A stretch of DNA of 64,000 bases, from NCBI GenBank assembly GCA_017935745.1, contig JAGBGX010000020.1:38890-102889 (forward strand). Direction: 5' to 3'. The first letter of the stretch is position 1, and every line of letters starts with the position of its first letter. The stretch is from Treponema sp. Lineage in GTDB: Bacteria > Spirochaetota > Spirochaetia > Treponematales > Treponemataceae. The translations under genes and the position numbers were made by a program. This document shows, piece after piece, positions 18,329-27,483 of this stretch. The notes under the pieces are model-generated. The model worked only from the letters and a program-made list of their open reading frames with translations. It did not search any database and was not told the origin of the DNA.

Positions 18329-19614
18329 TTTATAAAGTCCTTGAGCAGGGAAAGCGTCCGCGTAGTGGCAGTTCCGTCAGCAGAAAATGTGCCGGGAATC
18401 CGCGCGGTGATTTCTATTGCGTCCTCGAGCCATTCTTCCTTTTCAATGGTTCCGTTTTTCCGGGCAAGCTCCACTAGGCTGGACTTGTCTGCTGGAATGC
18501 GGAAATTCCGCCTGCATCCCAGGAGATGCTCCGTCAGAACTGAATGTATGGCTTCAAATCCTTCAGCTGTCCGCGCGCTTGCATGGATTGCGCCGGGAAA
18601 CGATCCGTTCAGCCTGGAAACAGTAAGAATGCTGTCCTTCACTTTGTCAAATTTGGTGAGGACAACAGCCTGCGGTATTGAATCGGCATGAATTTCTTTC
18701 AGGACATTTTGAACCTGCTGGTACTGCATTTCGCAGTCAGGATCGGAAGCGTCAACGACTGTCAGCAGGAAATCAGCCAGCGCGGTTTCTTCAAGCGTGG
18801 ACTTGAACGCATCAATAAGCGTATGCGGAAGATTTGAAATAAAGCCGACTGTGTCAGTCATCAGGACTGAAGAAGCTTCTGAAAGCGCGAATTTCCGTGT
18901 TGTAGGATCGAGCGTTGCAAACAGCTTGTCTTCCGCAAGAACGTCCGCTCCAGTCAGTGCGTTCAGCAGGCTCGACTTTCCTGCATTTGTGTAGCCGACA
19001 AGCGCACAGGAGGAGGCAGCCGTCCGCTTCCGCTGCTTGCGCTGAATCTGCCGGTTTACAGCGACCTGCTCAAGCTCCTTTTTTATTCTGGCGATTTTAT
19101 CCTCTGCCTGCCGCCTGTCAAGCTCAAGCTGCGTTTCTCCGCTTCCTTTGTTGCCGAATGCTCCGCCGCGCTGGCGCGCCATTGTTCCGTAGGAATGGCT
19201 CAGCCTCGGAAGAGAATACTGAAGCTTTGCAAGCTCCACCTGAAGCGAGGCTTCCTTTGTCTGCGCCCGCGAATCAAAAATCCGTATGATAATTTCACTT
19301 CTGTCGAGCACGGGCATTCCGGCAAGCTTTTCCCAGTTGCGCTGCTTTGAAGGCGTAATTTCCCAGTCAAAGACAATGCATCCGGCGCACAGATCTTTTG
19401 CCGCGCCCGCAATTTCATGCGCCTTTCCCGTTCCGATTCCGTAAGCTACGGTCGGCTCTATGCGGGTCAGGACAGCCGTTCCTGCGGTTTCCATGCCCAG
19501 CGCCTTCGTCAGTCCCTCAAGCTCTTTCAGCCCGGAATTTCCGCTTTTTTTGTCTGGCGCGCCAACGAGAAAGCACCGTGTTTTTTTTTCTGATTCCTGC
19601 TGTACTTCAACCAT
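18325..19614 (-). CDS. hflX: GTPase HflX
   Basis: 429 aa. Ribosome-associated GTPase that splits stalled 70S ribosomes. N-terminal HflX domain with FDWEITPSKQRNWEK and LDRSEIIIRIFDSRAQTKEASLQVELA, the Gly-rich RQRGGAFGNKGSGETQLELDRR, then the G domain: G1 GYTNAGKS, G3 DTVGF, G4 TKFD. The ATG at 19614 has no Shine-Dalgarno, but TATAAT lies 8 nt upstream, suggesting a nearly leaderless mRNA. Followed by fliL. Confidence 0.95.
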   Translation of the reverse strand: MVEVQQESEKKTRCFLVGAPDKKSGNSGLKELEGLTKALGMETAGTAVLTRIEPTVAYGIGTGKAHEIAGAAKDLCAGCIVFDWEITPSKQRNWEKLAGMPVLDRSEIIIRIFDSRAQTKEASLQVELAKLQYSLPRLSHSYGTMARQRGGAFGNKGSGETQLELDRRQAEDKIARIKKELEQVAVNRQIQRKQRKRTAASSCALVGYTNAGKSSLLNALTGADVLAEDKLFATLDPTTRKFALSEASSVLMTDTVGFISNLPHTLIDAFKSTLEETALADFLLTVVDASDPDCEMQYQQVQNVLKEIHADSIPQAVVLTKFDKVKDSILTVSRLNGSFPGAIHASARTAEGFEAIHSVLTEHLLGCRRNFRIPADKSSLVELARKNGTIEKEEWLEDAIEITARIPGTFSADGTATTRTLSLLKDFIK

Positions 19615-19622
19615 CTGCGCAG

Positions 19623-19628
19623 ATTATA
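19623..19628 (-). promoter_or_regulatory. -10 box for a nearly leaderless hflX transcript
   Basis: TATAAT on the minus strand, 8 nt before the hflX ATG. No good -35 at 17 nt (the upstream stretch is T-rich). No ribosome binding site between box and start. Confidence 0.5.
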
Positions 19629-19833
19629 CAATTAAAAAGAAAAAAAGAACAGGGCTGAATGAATTTTCCTTATGCTGTTTTCATTTATGCGGAAATTTTC
19701 ATGCCCGGAAATTTACGCTGGAGCCCATTTATGTGAACGGATGATTGGATGCTCTGCACTGAACCTTGTTTGCTTTTCACCGTAAACTTTTTGTACAGGA
19801 ATGCCGAAAATAAAAACGTCCGGGGCTTTTTAC

Positions 19834-20106
19834 ATGGCGGAAATTGAACACAAGAAAGACCTTCCGGCTGCCTCAGATACAGTTCACGGGCTTATGAAAA
19901 AGGCTCTGCAAGTTTCTGAGTCAGGCAGAAATTCCGGGAGCGGTCTTCTTTTTAAGATTACAAAATCTTCTCAAAGGAATAAATTCGTGCCGAAAGCGAT
20001 TGTCGAGCAGGACGGAATTTTTACGATTCAGGAAAACCTTGAGACATCGTCCGTGCAGCAAAACCTTCAGCTGAAGGAGCTGGTGGATTCCGTGCTGAAA
20101 AGATAA
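19834..20106 (+). CDS. Small conserved-looking hypothetical protein
   Basis: 90 aa from ATG 19834 (CGGGG about 8 nt upstream); ATG 19801 would give 101 aa but has AGGA touching the start. Hydrophilic, no signal or TM: MAEIEHKKDLPAASDTV, a central SGLLFKITKSSQ, and a helical end with QLKELVDSVLKR. No family recognised. It lies between divergent hflX and the convergent thioesterase gene, in its own transcription unit. Coding is supported by codon use like its neighbours; the exact start is uncertain. Confidence 0.6.
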   Translation: MAEIEHKKDLPAASDTVHGLMKKALQVSESGRNSGSGLLFKITKSSQRNKFVPKAIVEQDGIFTIQENLETSSVQQNLQLKELVDSVLKR

Positions 20107-20118
20107 CGCGCCCGCATT

Positions 20119-20511
20119 CTACGGACGCAGGCCTGGAACAATAAATTCCTGCGGAAGCCGTGCAGGCGCATTGTTTTTTACCGAAGCCCATGTCACATCG
20201 GCTTCTGCGCAGATATGGCCGCCGTCTTTTTTTATCACCTGGCGGAACGTTCCGCTTACGGCTCCCAGCTTTACGGGCGAAGTTTCAATCGTCAGAACAT
20301 CATCTAAAAAGGCGGAATTCTTGTAGCGGATGTCAATGTGAGTCACATACAGGTAATAGCCGGCCGCAACAATTCCCTTGTAGTCAAAGCCGATCTGGCT
20401 CAGGTAGTCCATGCGGGCCGTTTCCAGATAGTGCAGGTAAACCGCATTGTTCACATGGCTGTAGCTGTCGCATTCGTAAGAGCGTACTTTCAGTTCTGTT
20501 TTGTATGTCAT
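20119..20511 (-). CDS. Acyl-CoA thioesterase, 4HBT hotdog fold (YbgC-like)
   Basis: 130 aa. Hydrolyses acyl-CoA thioesters. The 4HBT signature is clear: RSYECDSYSHVNNAVYLHYLETARMDYL, where Asp of CDSYSHVNN is the expected catalytic residue, followed by a central THIDIRYKNSAFLDDVLTIET. Start ATG 20511 has GAGG 4 nt upstream. It is 24 nt downstream of the large hypothetical gene at 20536-22071 and may be co-transcribed with it. Physiological substrate unknown. Confidence 0.88.
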   Translation of the reverse strand: MTYKTELKVRSYECDSYSHVNNAVYLHYLETARMDYLSQIGFDYKGIVAAGYYLYVTHIDIRYKNSAFLDDVLTIETSPVKLGAVSGTFRQVIKKDGGHICAEADVTWASVKNNAPARLPQEFIVPGLRP

Positions 20512-20535
20512 AGTGCCTCGGTTCTGGAGATGCGG

Positions 20536-22071
20536 TCAGCTTTCTTCTTCATGAAGCTCCACAGGGAAATTCTGCATCAGCGAAACAAAGGAGAAAATTG
20601 TCTTGTAGGCATCGATGCACATCGTTTTGAGCTTCTCTTCCGCAAAATGGTCAATTTCCTTCCAGTTTCTGATAAGGACAGGATGCTGCTTGACACAGTC
20701 TTCCAGAATCATTTTCAGATTTCTGTCATACGAAATAAAAAGCCGGGATGAATTGAGAATGAGCTTTCCTGCTGAATCATTTACAAAATTGATTGTAGAA
20801 TGGATTATGTTCCGTGACTCCTTGTCGCGCTCAGTCCGCGGAAGATGGGTTTTCATTTTCAGACCGAGGTCGACAGTATCGTTGAGGCTGTTGTCCAAGG
20901 CGATTATTTTGTCCGCTGTCTCAACAAGCTGATGAAAAGCCTCGCTCATGGGAGCCGCAAGCTGCTGGTTCTGCCAGTCGCCGCGCACCAGCAGGATATC
21001 AGAAAGCTCCTTGATGTCCTTTTTCACATAGTCAAGGATAAATTTCTTCAGGTAGCTGAGCGGCTCGCAGTACTCGAATCTTCCAAGCTCCTTGCGCTCA
21101 AACGGCGCGCTTCCTGCTTCATTGTAGAATTTCAGCCGGTCTATCTCCGATGTGCCGAAAATCTGGTTCAGGAGGCTTTCGACTTTTCCTGCGGTCTGCT
21201 TTTCCTTTAGATCGTTGAAAACTGCTTCGGCCTGTTTTTTTACTTCCGTAATAAAATCATCAGTAATGTACAGATCTTTTGCTGTGATGTCTTCCTTGTA
21301 GCTAGGATTTTCCGAAATAAGCTGGATGAGCATTTCGATGATTCTGTTTTCCTTCAGGTAGCGGATTCTGGCAAGAATTTTTTTCCATACGCCGGATGGC
21401 AGCGGATCTGTGCCTTTTACTTTTTTTATCAGCTTGAACACATCGTCCAGCGGCGTGTCGAGCGGAAGTGCCCATGCAACGTCCCTGAAATTCTTTAAGT
21501 CTTCCAGAATGTAGCTTCCGTTAATCGGAACGAACCGCGTTTCCTTTGAGAAAACGTGTTCCTTCAGTCCGTTGTCGAATTTCTTGAGCAGAAAGTAGAA
21601 GTCGAACTGAACAAAATTTGCAAACCGCACAAGGTTTGTGTACAGCGAGTCAGTCTGTGAAATTTTTGCGCTGTCGAATTCAGCTGAAAATGAATCGATG
21701 TTTGCCTTTGTCTGAGCGGCAGCTTCCTTGAGCGGTTTTTGGCGCGCCGCTTCCCTGATAGATTCTTCTGATATCAGCGCAAGAAGCTCGGTTTGCTTTT
21801 CAGAAAGAGAATTGTCAAGAACCATCCGCTTGAATGCGTTTCTGTTGATAGACTGAATCAGCAGCTGCGCAGGAGAAAGCGCCTTGTACATTTCATAGAA
21901 GAATTTTGCAAAGCCCGGCTCAACTTCATTTGAAGCCTGCTTGTAAAAGTGATATTTTGTCTTTGACAGGTTTTTCGCTATGGTTTTCAGAGCCTTTTTC
22001 TTTGCAGCTTCGGGATCGGTTCCGCTGAAAAAAGAGCTTAGCAATGCCTTAAAAAAATTTCCGCTACCCAT
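20536..22071 (-). CDS. Spirochaete-type conserved hypothetical protein (possibly DUF5312)
   Basis: 511 aa from ATG 22071; an in-frame ATG at 22107 lies inside the promoter and is not used here. No signal peptide or strong TM; mostly helical, with an early basic stretch DPEAAKKKALKTIAKNL and many charged residues. It resembles the uncharacterised spirochaete family DUF5312 from memory, not by search. TATAAT ends 7 nt before the ATG with TTGAAA 17 nt further upstream, so the mRNA is probably leaderless. Divergent from the U32 gene. Function unknown. Confidence 0.78.
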   Translation of the reverse strand: MGSGNFFKALLSSFFSGTDPEAAKKKALKTIAKNLSKTKYHFYKQASNEVEPGFAKFFYEMYKALSPAQLLIQSINRNAFKRMVLDNSLSEKQTELLALISEESIREAARQKPLKEAAAQTKANIDSFSAEFDSAKISQTDSLYTNLVRFANFVQFDFYFLLKKFDNGLKEHVFSKETRFVPINGSYILEDLKNFRDVAWALPLDTPLDDVFKLIKKVKGTDPLPSGVWKKILARIRYLKENRIIEMLIQLISENPSYKEDITAKDLYITDDFITEVKKQAEAVFNDLKEKQTAGKVESLLNQIFGTSEIDRLKFYNEAGSAPFERKELGRFEYCEPLSYLKKFILDYVKKDIKELSDILLVRGDWQNQQLAAPMSEAFHQLVETADKIIALDNSLNDTVDLGLKMKTHLPRTERDKESRNIIHSTINFVNDSAGKLILNSSRLFISYDRNLKMILEDCVKQHPVLIRNWKEIDHFAEEKLKTMCIDAYKTIFSFVSLMQNFPVELHEEES

Positions 22072-22078
22072 GTTTCCT

Positions 22079-22107
22079 ATTATATAAAGAATGCTAATGA
22101 TTTTCAA
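22079..22107 (-). promoter_or_regulatory. Promoter giving a leaderless mRNA (gene at 20536-22071)
   Basis: Minus strand: TTGAAA (22102-22107), 17-nt spacer, TATAAT (22079-22084), then 7 nt to the ATG at 22071. Expected +1 is at or within 1-2 nt of the A of ATG. Confidence 0.7.
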
Positions 22108-22211
22108 GGCGGTATGCGGCTGTGTTTTTTAATCGTTCTTGCCTGATTTTTTTGCGTTCTGCTCTGTGCGCGGGCTTTATGCCTTGATGGCTGTGCGGAT
22201 GCGTTCGTTTG

Positions 22212-22240
22212 ATGACAAAAGCCATGAAAAATGGTATACT
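22212..22240 (+). promoter_or_regulatory. Promoter giving a leaderless mRNA (U32 gene)
   Basis: ATGACA (22212-22217), 17-nt spacer, TATACT (22235-22240), then 6 nt to the ATG at 22247. No Shine-Dalgarno between the box and the start. Confidence 0.7.
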
Positions 22241-22246
22241 GAAAAA

Positions 22247-24496
22247 ATGACAGAATTATTAGCTCCTGCGGGAAACAGCGAAGCGCTTGATGCCGCTATC
22301 AGCGAAGGTGCTGATGCCGTTTATATGGGACTTAAGAGCTTTAATGCACGGCTCAGATCCTCAAATTTTGCGTGGAATCAGTTTGAAGCGGCGGTTCAGT
22401 CCGTGCACCGCCTTGGAAAAAAAATATATGTCACGGTGAACACTGTCTGCGAGGAGCGGGAAACGGAGCGTCTCTATCGGTTTCTTTCATATCTGAACAA
22501 AATCGGGCCGGACGGAATTATCGTGCAGGATTTCGGCGTAATCCGGATGTGCCAGGAATTTTTCCCTGATATGGAACTTCATGCTTCCACCCAGATGAAT
22601 GTTGCAAGCGCTGCTGCCGCGAATCTGCTGTGCAAGCAGGGTGTCAAGCGCATTGTTGCTGCCCGCGAGCTGGGGCTTGAAGAAATCCGCTCGCTGAAAG
22701 CGCATACAACTGCGGAAATCGAGCTGTTTGTTCACGGGGCGCTCTGCGTGAGCGAAAGCGGACTCTGCCTGTTTTCCAGCTATCTTGGCGGAAAGTCGGC
22801 GAACCGCGGAATGTGTACTCAGGCATGCCGCCGCCTGTATTCAGCGGAAATTCCAGGAACTATTTCTTCAGGCTACTATTTTTCACCCTGCGATCTGGAG
22901 CTTATTGCGCATGTTCCTGAACTGATGGAAGCCGGCATTGACAGCTTTAAAATAGAAGGAAGAATGAAGAGCGCGGAATATGTCGGAGCTGTTACGGCTG
23001 CGTACCGGTATGTAATGGATAACTGGCAAAGCGATAGGAAAGGCTCCATTGCGGAAGGGCGGCGCATTTTGAGCACTGATTTTGCCCGGGCAAAGACTGA
23101 CTACTGGTACGGATTTAAAACAGCTGCGGAAGGCGTTGACTGTGCCGGAGCAAAGATTTTAAATCCGGCTCAGGCTGGCGGAACAGGAATTTTCCTTGGG
23201 AAAATCAGTGCGGTCCGTCCTGCTTCAGTCGAGGAAAAAAAGCAGCGCGCAGCTTCCATGGAAAAAGCGGACGATGTTTCCATTCAGATGGCTGTTATTT
23301 CGGGCGGCGACTATGAGCCTGATCCGGGAGACAGCATCCGCATCCATAAAAAAGACGACAGTGGCAGAAAGAGCCACAAGGTCCGTGTGCTCAGCCGGGA
23401 TGAAAAGGAGCGGAGATGGATAGACATTCCCGGCGAATTCAAGACGGGGGACAGCGTGTATCTGCTTCAGACAAAGTCAATGTCAAAGCGGTATAAAAAA
23501 ATTCTTCCGCAGGATCTGTCACGGTTCAGAAAGCAGCCGGGCGCGGAGCTTCTTCCTGTGCTGGACTTGACTCCGCTTGAAAAAAACGAACTGAGCTGGT
23601 TTCCTGAAGGGCTGTATATTCAGGTTTCTACTGTTGCCGATGCCCATATTGTCAGCGCGCTTCATCCTGTCCGCCTGATTCTGGAGCTTAACTCTGAGAC
23701 CCTGCACGATTTGCTTGCTAAGGATACGCCGGGAAATCCTGTTCTGCCGTATTCCAGGAAGATGGTGGTGCTTTCCCTTGATCCGTTTGCCGCTGAAGGA
23801 GCAATGCCTGAGCTGGAAAAAAATCTGGGCGCGCTGATTGAAAGCGGCTATCAGGCTTTTGCCGTCAATAATCTGGCTCATATCACGGTTTTGAAGCGGT
23901 ACAAAAATGTAAAAATGATAGCAGGCCCGTACCTGTATACCTTTAACCGGTGGGCAGTGAGCTTTCTGGAAAATCACGGCATTATGGCGCTTCAGTCTCC
24001 GGCTGAAATTTCGGAAAAGACGCTCGATGGAATCTTTGAGACTGCACAGCAGCGTTCCCGTGTTCTCCTGAGTGTTTTTTCCTATCCTGTTTTATTCCGC
24101 ATGAGATTTAAGCTGCCTGAAGAGTATGATTTTACCTATTTCAGCGACAAGGAGGAAACCGGGTTCAAAGTCAATTCCACGCCGGACGGCTCCTTTGTTA
24201 TGCCGGAGCTGCCGTTTTCCCTGCTTGACAAGATGGACACCCTGAAAACTAAGGGCTGGACGCATCAGCTTATTGATTTTTCAAAGACCAGAATACTGAA
24301 GAGCGATATCAGGAATGTCCTTTCAATAATCAGGAACCGTCAGTTTGTTGACGGCGCGTCCAGATTTAACTGGAAGGACGGATTTTACAGTCCTGAAAAG
24401 ATTGAGGCGTACAAAGCTGCTGCCGAGCGGAATGCAGAGCAGCGTCTGGCTGCAAGAAAAGGCAGGCTGAAAAAAAACGGCGGAAAGAACCGCTGA
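22247..24496 (+). CDS. U32-family protein (RlhA/TrhP-type RNA hydroxylation factor)
   Basis: 749 aa from ATG 22247, which gives the canonical U32 opening MTELLAPAGNSEALDAAISEGADAVYMG (two blocks). Further signatures: HASTQMNVASAAAANLL, ELFVHGALCVSESGLC and NRGMCTQACRR with conserved cysteines that bind an Fe-S cluster in characterised members. Long U32 proteins with a C-terminal DUF3656-like part act in 23S rRNA or tRNA hydroxylation (RlhA, TrhP) rather than as peptidases. Which RNA is modified here cannot be told. Any upstream start would lie upstream of the predicted transcript start, so the leaderless reading also fixes this ATG. Confidence 0.88.
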   Translation: MTELLAPAGNSEALDAAISEGADAVYMGLKSFNARLRSSNFAWNQFEAAVQSVHRLGKKIYVTVNTVCEERETERLYRFLSYLNKIGPDGIIVQDFGVIRMCQEFFPDMELHASTQMNVASAAAANLLCKQGVKRIVAARELGLEEIRSLKAHTTAEIELFVHGALCVSESGLCLFSSYLGGKSANRGMCTQACRRLYSAEIPGTISSGYYFSPCDLELIAHVPELMEAGIDSFKIEGRMKSAEYVGAVTAAYRYVMDNWQSDRKGSIAEGRRILSTDFARAKTDYWYGFKTAAEGVDCAGAKILNPAQAGGTGIFLGKISAVRPASVEEKKQRAASMEKADDVSIQMAVISGGDYEPDPGDSIRIHKKDDSGRKSHKVRVLSRDEKERRWIDIPGEFKTGDSVYLLQTKSMSKRYKKILPQDLSRFRKQPGAELLPVLDLTPLEKNELSWFPEGLYIQVSTVADAHIVSALHPVRLILELNSETLHDLLAKDTPGNPVLPYSRKMVVLSLDPFAAEGAMPELEKNLGALIESGYQAFAVNNLAHITVLKRYKNVKMIAGPYLYTFNRWAVSFLENHGIMALQSPAEISEKTLDGIFETAQQRSRVLLSVFSYPVLFRMRFKLPEEYDFTYFSDKEETGFKVNSTPDGSFVMPELPFSLLDKMDTLKTKGWTHQLIDFSKTRILKSDIRNVLSIIRNRQFVDGASRFNWKDGFYSPEKIEAYKAAAERNAEQRLAARKGRLKKNGGKNR

Positions 24497-24582
24497 AAGC
24501 ATGCTCTGTGCATTCAGGCAGACTCTCCGCCATAGCGCAGTCCTAGGCAGTTTTCTGCGGGTGTTTTTCTGTGCGGCCGGCT

Positions 24583-25047
24583 TTAGAATTCGATTTCATC
24601 GTATTCTTCCTGCTCTTCCTGAATTTCTTCGGCACAGGAAGACTGCTTTGCCTCCTTCTTCTTGCGTCCTGCTGTCTTTCCCGGGGCAGCGCATTCAGCC
24701 GCCTCCGCGTCTTTTTTAAGGAACGGCTTGAATTCCACGTGCTCCGCGATAATTTCAATTTTGCTGCGGCTTTTTCCGTCTTCTGTCTTAAATGCATTTT
24801 GATGAAGCCTTCCCACAACGCGGATGCCTCTTCCCTTGGGACACCATTTTTCGCAGAGTTCCGCTACAGAGCCGAACGTTGTGATATCAAAGTATGAAAC
24901 TTCCTTTACATATTTGCCTTCGCTTCCCTTGTAGCTTCTGTTTACCGCAATCGGAACATAGCAGTAATACGTGCCGTTATTGTTCTGCCGTTTTTTTGGC
25001 TGCTGAACAACATTTCCTTCAATGATAATCTGATTCAAGGCGTTCAT
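24583..25047 (-). CDS. ssb: Single-stranded DNA-binding protein
   Basis: 154 aa from ATG 25047 (GGAGG 6 nt upstream). OB-fold N-terminus: MNALNQIIIEGNVVQQP, then YFDITTFGSVAELCEKWCPKGRGIRVVGRLHQ, and a disordered acidic tail ending EEYDEIEF. The tail keeps an acidic hydrophobic end (EIEF) but not the classical DDDIPF tip. Binds ssDNA during replication and repair. Divergent from the large hypothetical gene at 25306 across a 258-nt region. Confidence 0.93.
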   Translation of the reverse strand: MNALNQIIIEGNVVQQPKKRQNNNGTYYCYVPIAVNRSYKGSEGKYVKEVSYFDITTFGSVAELCEKWCPKGRGIRVVGRLHQNAFKTEDGKSRSKIEIIAEHVEFKPFLKKDAEAAECAAPGKTAGRKKKEAKQSSCAEEIQEEQEEYDEIEF

Positions 25048-25305
25048 AAAAATCCTCCGCAATTTAGAAAAAAAAAAGATTGATGCCTGGCCGCCGCTGG
25101 AACATCCCGGGAAATTCCGCACGGCTATGCTCAGGCGTTAAAATCCGCGCCGCGTCACAAATGATATAACGCGCCCCGGACTTCATATATACTATTGCCG
25201 GAAAATTGCAGAAAATGCGCCATAACACATGTCTGCATTAAAAAAAATCCTGCCTTTGTGCTTTCGCTGTTTACTCTTGCTGTTTTTCAAGATATAATGG
25301 AAAAT
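25048..25305. other. Divergent intergenic region ssb / hypothetical
   Basis: 258 nt without a gene. Besides the promoter at 25270-25298, it holds a TATACT at 25188-25193 whose downstream gene is unclear. The ssb promoter was not identified with confidence. Confidence 0.5.
25270..25298 (+). promoter_or_regulatory. Promoter giving a leaderless mRNA (gene at 25306)
   Basis: TTTACT (25270-25275), 17-nt spacer, TATAAT (25293-25298), then 7 nt to ATG 25306. An in-frame ATG at 25297 overlaps the -10 box and so cannot be in the transcript. Confidence 0.6.
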
Positions 25306-27246
25306 ATGTCTACGACTTCAAATATCCTTACTCTGCTAAAGTTCACCTGCTCAAAACAGAAAGCGCCAATGGTTGAGTATGATCAGTTTTCCGATTATGT
25401 TCATCGGTATGCCCAGCACCATCTGGAGGAAAATCCTGATCTGGCGGTATATTGCAGCTCAGACTACAAGGTTCCGCTGGAGACCGAAATAAACAGCCTT
25501 GTTTCAGACCGCCAGATTGCAATCGGAACAGTACGGAGCAAGGACTGCATTTTTGTAGTTCCGTATCTTGTGGAAAGCTATGCAGCTCTGTTTTCTCAGA
25601 TTGAAGCGAATGTAAAGATTCCGTTTCCGAGCATAGGAGATCTGCCCAAAAGTGTCCCGGCGGAAGTTGTTACAAAGCGGCAGTCAGATGAAATTCTGTA
25701 CGGACGCCTTGAAAAGGAAGAGCTGAATGACAGGACGCTGTACTGTGTCCTCTTTTCAAAGACAGTTCCGTCCCTTTTGTACCCGTCATCGTATCCGGCA
25801 GTTTCGCTTTTGCATCTCGCGCTGAAAAAAATTCAGGAGCTTTTGCGCAAGGAAGAGTCGCACGATTACTTTCTGAAGAAGCTTTCAATCTCAAATCCGG
25901 GAAAAGAGCTTTCCATAAAGACGTTTTTCAATCAGTTCTGTGCAGAGCCGGTTGCCGCGCTTGAATCCCTGAAAAATACAGGCGACACGTTTTACTACTG
26001 GAGCCAGCTCTGTTATTTTTTAAAGCAGGATTATACAAAGCTCAAGGATTTTACGCCTGAAGATGTTTCTGTTTTGCAGTCCGTTGCCATTATCGAAGTT
26101 GCAACTTCTTTTTATAAAAGCAAGGCGGCCGAGCGGATTCAGACGGAAGCGGCCTTTGAGCAGCTTGACACGCTCATGAAGAATCCTCCGTATTACTTCA
26201 ATATGGCGGATATTATCAAGATGAAGGACAAGAACGGCATTCCGCTTCTGGGGCAGTACAAGGAAGAGCAGCTGAAAAGCCATCTGAACGCGAAGTCCCA
26301 GGAATCCGTGGGAAACCAGATGCCGGAGCTTTTGATTTTCAAGCTGAAGGACGACAGCGGCTATTATATTTACAAGCAGCGCGTCATTCCGCTTGTGCTG
26401 CGGCTTGCAAACGATGTGCGCATTCTTGTCCGGGAAGCCCTTATAAAGCACTGGCACCGCTGCCTGCTTGAGCATGAAACGCTTCCTGAAATGAAGGAAA
26501 ACCTTGCCTTTGAGCGCTGCCTTGAAAAGGAAGTCGCTTCCCTTGAGCCGGTTCTGGCCGCGCTGCTGGAAGCCTCGTTTTTGCCTGTAGTCGCCTTTGA
26601 AGACAAGACTTCAGGCCATATCACGCTGTTCAAGGATGGATCTCTCATTCCGTACAGCGAGCTTCTTATGCTGAGCCGGCACGAAATTTTTGCTGATGCC
26701 AGGCTGCGCCTTCCGTTCTGGTATACGCTGCCGCCGATTTCCTGGATTATAAAGTTTCTGTTCAAAAAGCCTAAGTCCAAGAAACGGAAGAAAGAGGCAG
26801 AGCCTGCCGCGCTGAAATTCCAGGAGGAAAAAAAGGCCGAAGAGCAGGAAGTGCTGCGCAAGCGCAACGAAGAGGACAGCCTGGATCCTAGGCGGAGCCG
26901 ACGCCGCGAGCTGCGCAAGGCTGCTGCTGAAGTGGAAAAGGAGCTGGTTCCCGAAAACAGCACGCTTGACCGCGAGCTGAAAGGCTATATGCACGAATGG
27001 AACGACAGAATCGGAAAGCAGAACTATGACAATCTGGGTGATGATGTTGACTCTTTGATACGGGATTACTTTAGGAAAATTCTGCGTACTTTAAAGGCAG
27101 AGTCATTTACTGCGGACAGAATCAGGCATCTTGCAGAAACACTTGTTGACACGCCGAGCATGATGAAAATAAAGAATCATCCGGCGCTCAAGCGGTATGT
27201 TGAGCTGTATATCCTGAAGATTGTCAAGAATTTGCCGTCCGGCTGA
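25306..27246 (+). CDS. Large hypothetical protein, treponeme-type
   Basis: 646 aa starting MSTTSNILTLLKFTCSKQ. No family recognised. No signal peptide; a hydrophobic stretch near residues 468-485 (LPFWYTLPPISWIIKFLF) could be amphipathic or membrane-associated, followed by a strongly basic then mixed-charge coiled-coil-like region (KKPKSKKRKKEAEP onwards to about 570) and a helical C-terminus. The start is chosen from the -10 box 7 nt upstream. Flanked by ssb and a repeated hairpin element. Probably cytoplasmic; function unknown. Confidence 0.75.
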   Translation: MSTTSNILTLLKFTCSKQKAPMVEYDQFSDYVHRYAQHHLEENPDLAVYCSSDYKVPLETEINSLVSDRQIAIGTVRSKDCIFVVPYLVESYAALFSQIEANVKIPFPSIGDLPKSVPAEVVTKRQSDEILYGRLEKEELNDRTLYCVLFSKTVPSLLYPSSYPAVSLLHLALKKIQELLRKEESHDYFLKKLSISNPGKELSIKTFFNQFCAEPVAALESLKNTGDTFYYWSQLCYFLKQDYTKLKDFTPEDVSVLQSVAIIEVATSFYKSKAAERIQTEAAFEQLDTLMKNPPYYFNMADIIKMKDKNGIPLLGQYKEEQLKSHLNAKSQESVGNQMPELLIFKLKDDSGYYIYKQRVIPLVLRLANDVRILVREALIKHWHRCLLEHETLPEMKENLAFERCLEKEVASLEPVLAALLEASFLPVVAFEDKTSGHITLFKDGSLIPYSELLMLSRHEIFADARLRLPFWYTLPPISWIIKFLFKKPKSKKRKKEAEPAALKFQEEKKAEEQEVLRKRNEEDSLDPRRSRRRELRKAAAEVEKELVPENSTLDRELKGYMHEWNDRIGKQNYDNLGDDVDSLIRDYFRKILRTLKAESFTADRIRHLAETLVDTPSMMKIKNHPALKRYVELYILKIVKNLPSG

Positions 27247-27304
27247 AATAATCCGGCGTGCGCTGCATGAGAAGGGCAGTATAAAAGCCGCTGAAACAGC
27301 GCAG

Positions 27305-27414
27305 TTTTGTCTGCTCAAAGCTTGCGTTGCAAGCTTCTTCATTGATTTTGTACGGGAGGTGTTTATGGACGACGGAAGTTCCAGTCATTGTCAGCAAGCC
27401 GCACAAAAAATCAA
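27305..27414 (+). repeat. Structured intergenic element, copy A
   Basis: Hairpin AAGCTTGC/GCAAGCTT with a GTT loop (27318-27336), then an outer stem TTGATTTTGT (27342-27351) with ACAAAAAATCAA (27403-27414) enclosing a GGAAGTTCC palindrome (27374-27382). Copy C at 47250-47389 has the same order and shows compensatory changes in the first stem (GCTTGC to GTTTGC with GCAAGC to GCAAAC). Confidence 0.6.
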
Positions 27415-27442
27415 GGCGCCTTCCATGCAAAAAAGCGCATAA
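27365..27442 (+). CDS. Possible 25-aa ORF with strong ribosome binding site
   Basis: MDDGSSSHCQQ to MQKSA, preceded by GGGAGGTG (27354-27361). The Shine-Dalgarno match is excellent, but the peptide has no recognised family and lies inside the repeated hairpin element. It may be a leader peptide, a decayed gene start left by the element, or not translated. Low confidence. Confidence 0.28.
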   Translation: MDDGSSSHCQQAAQKIKAPSMQKSA

Positions 27443-27483
27443 ACGGATAATGAAGGCTGCCGCGCTATTCCCGGAGAATGAAT

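Larger units (their letters stand above)
27247..27483. other. Intergenic region with structured element A
   Basis: 237 nt between the large hypothetical gene and corA. It contains the hairpin element at 27305-27414 and a possible 25-codon ORF; nothing else was recognised. Confidence 0.5.
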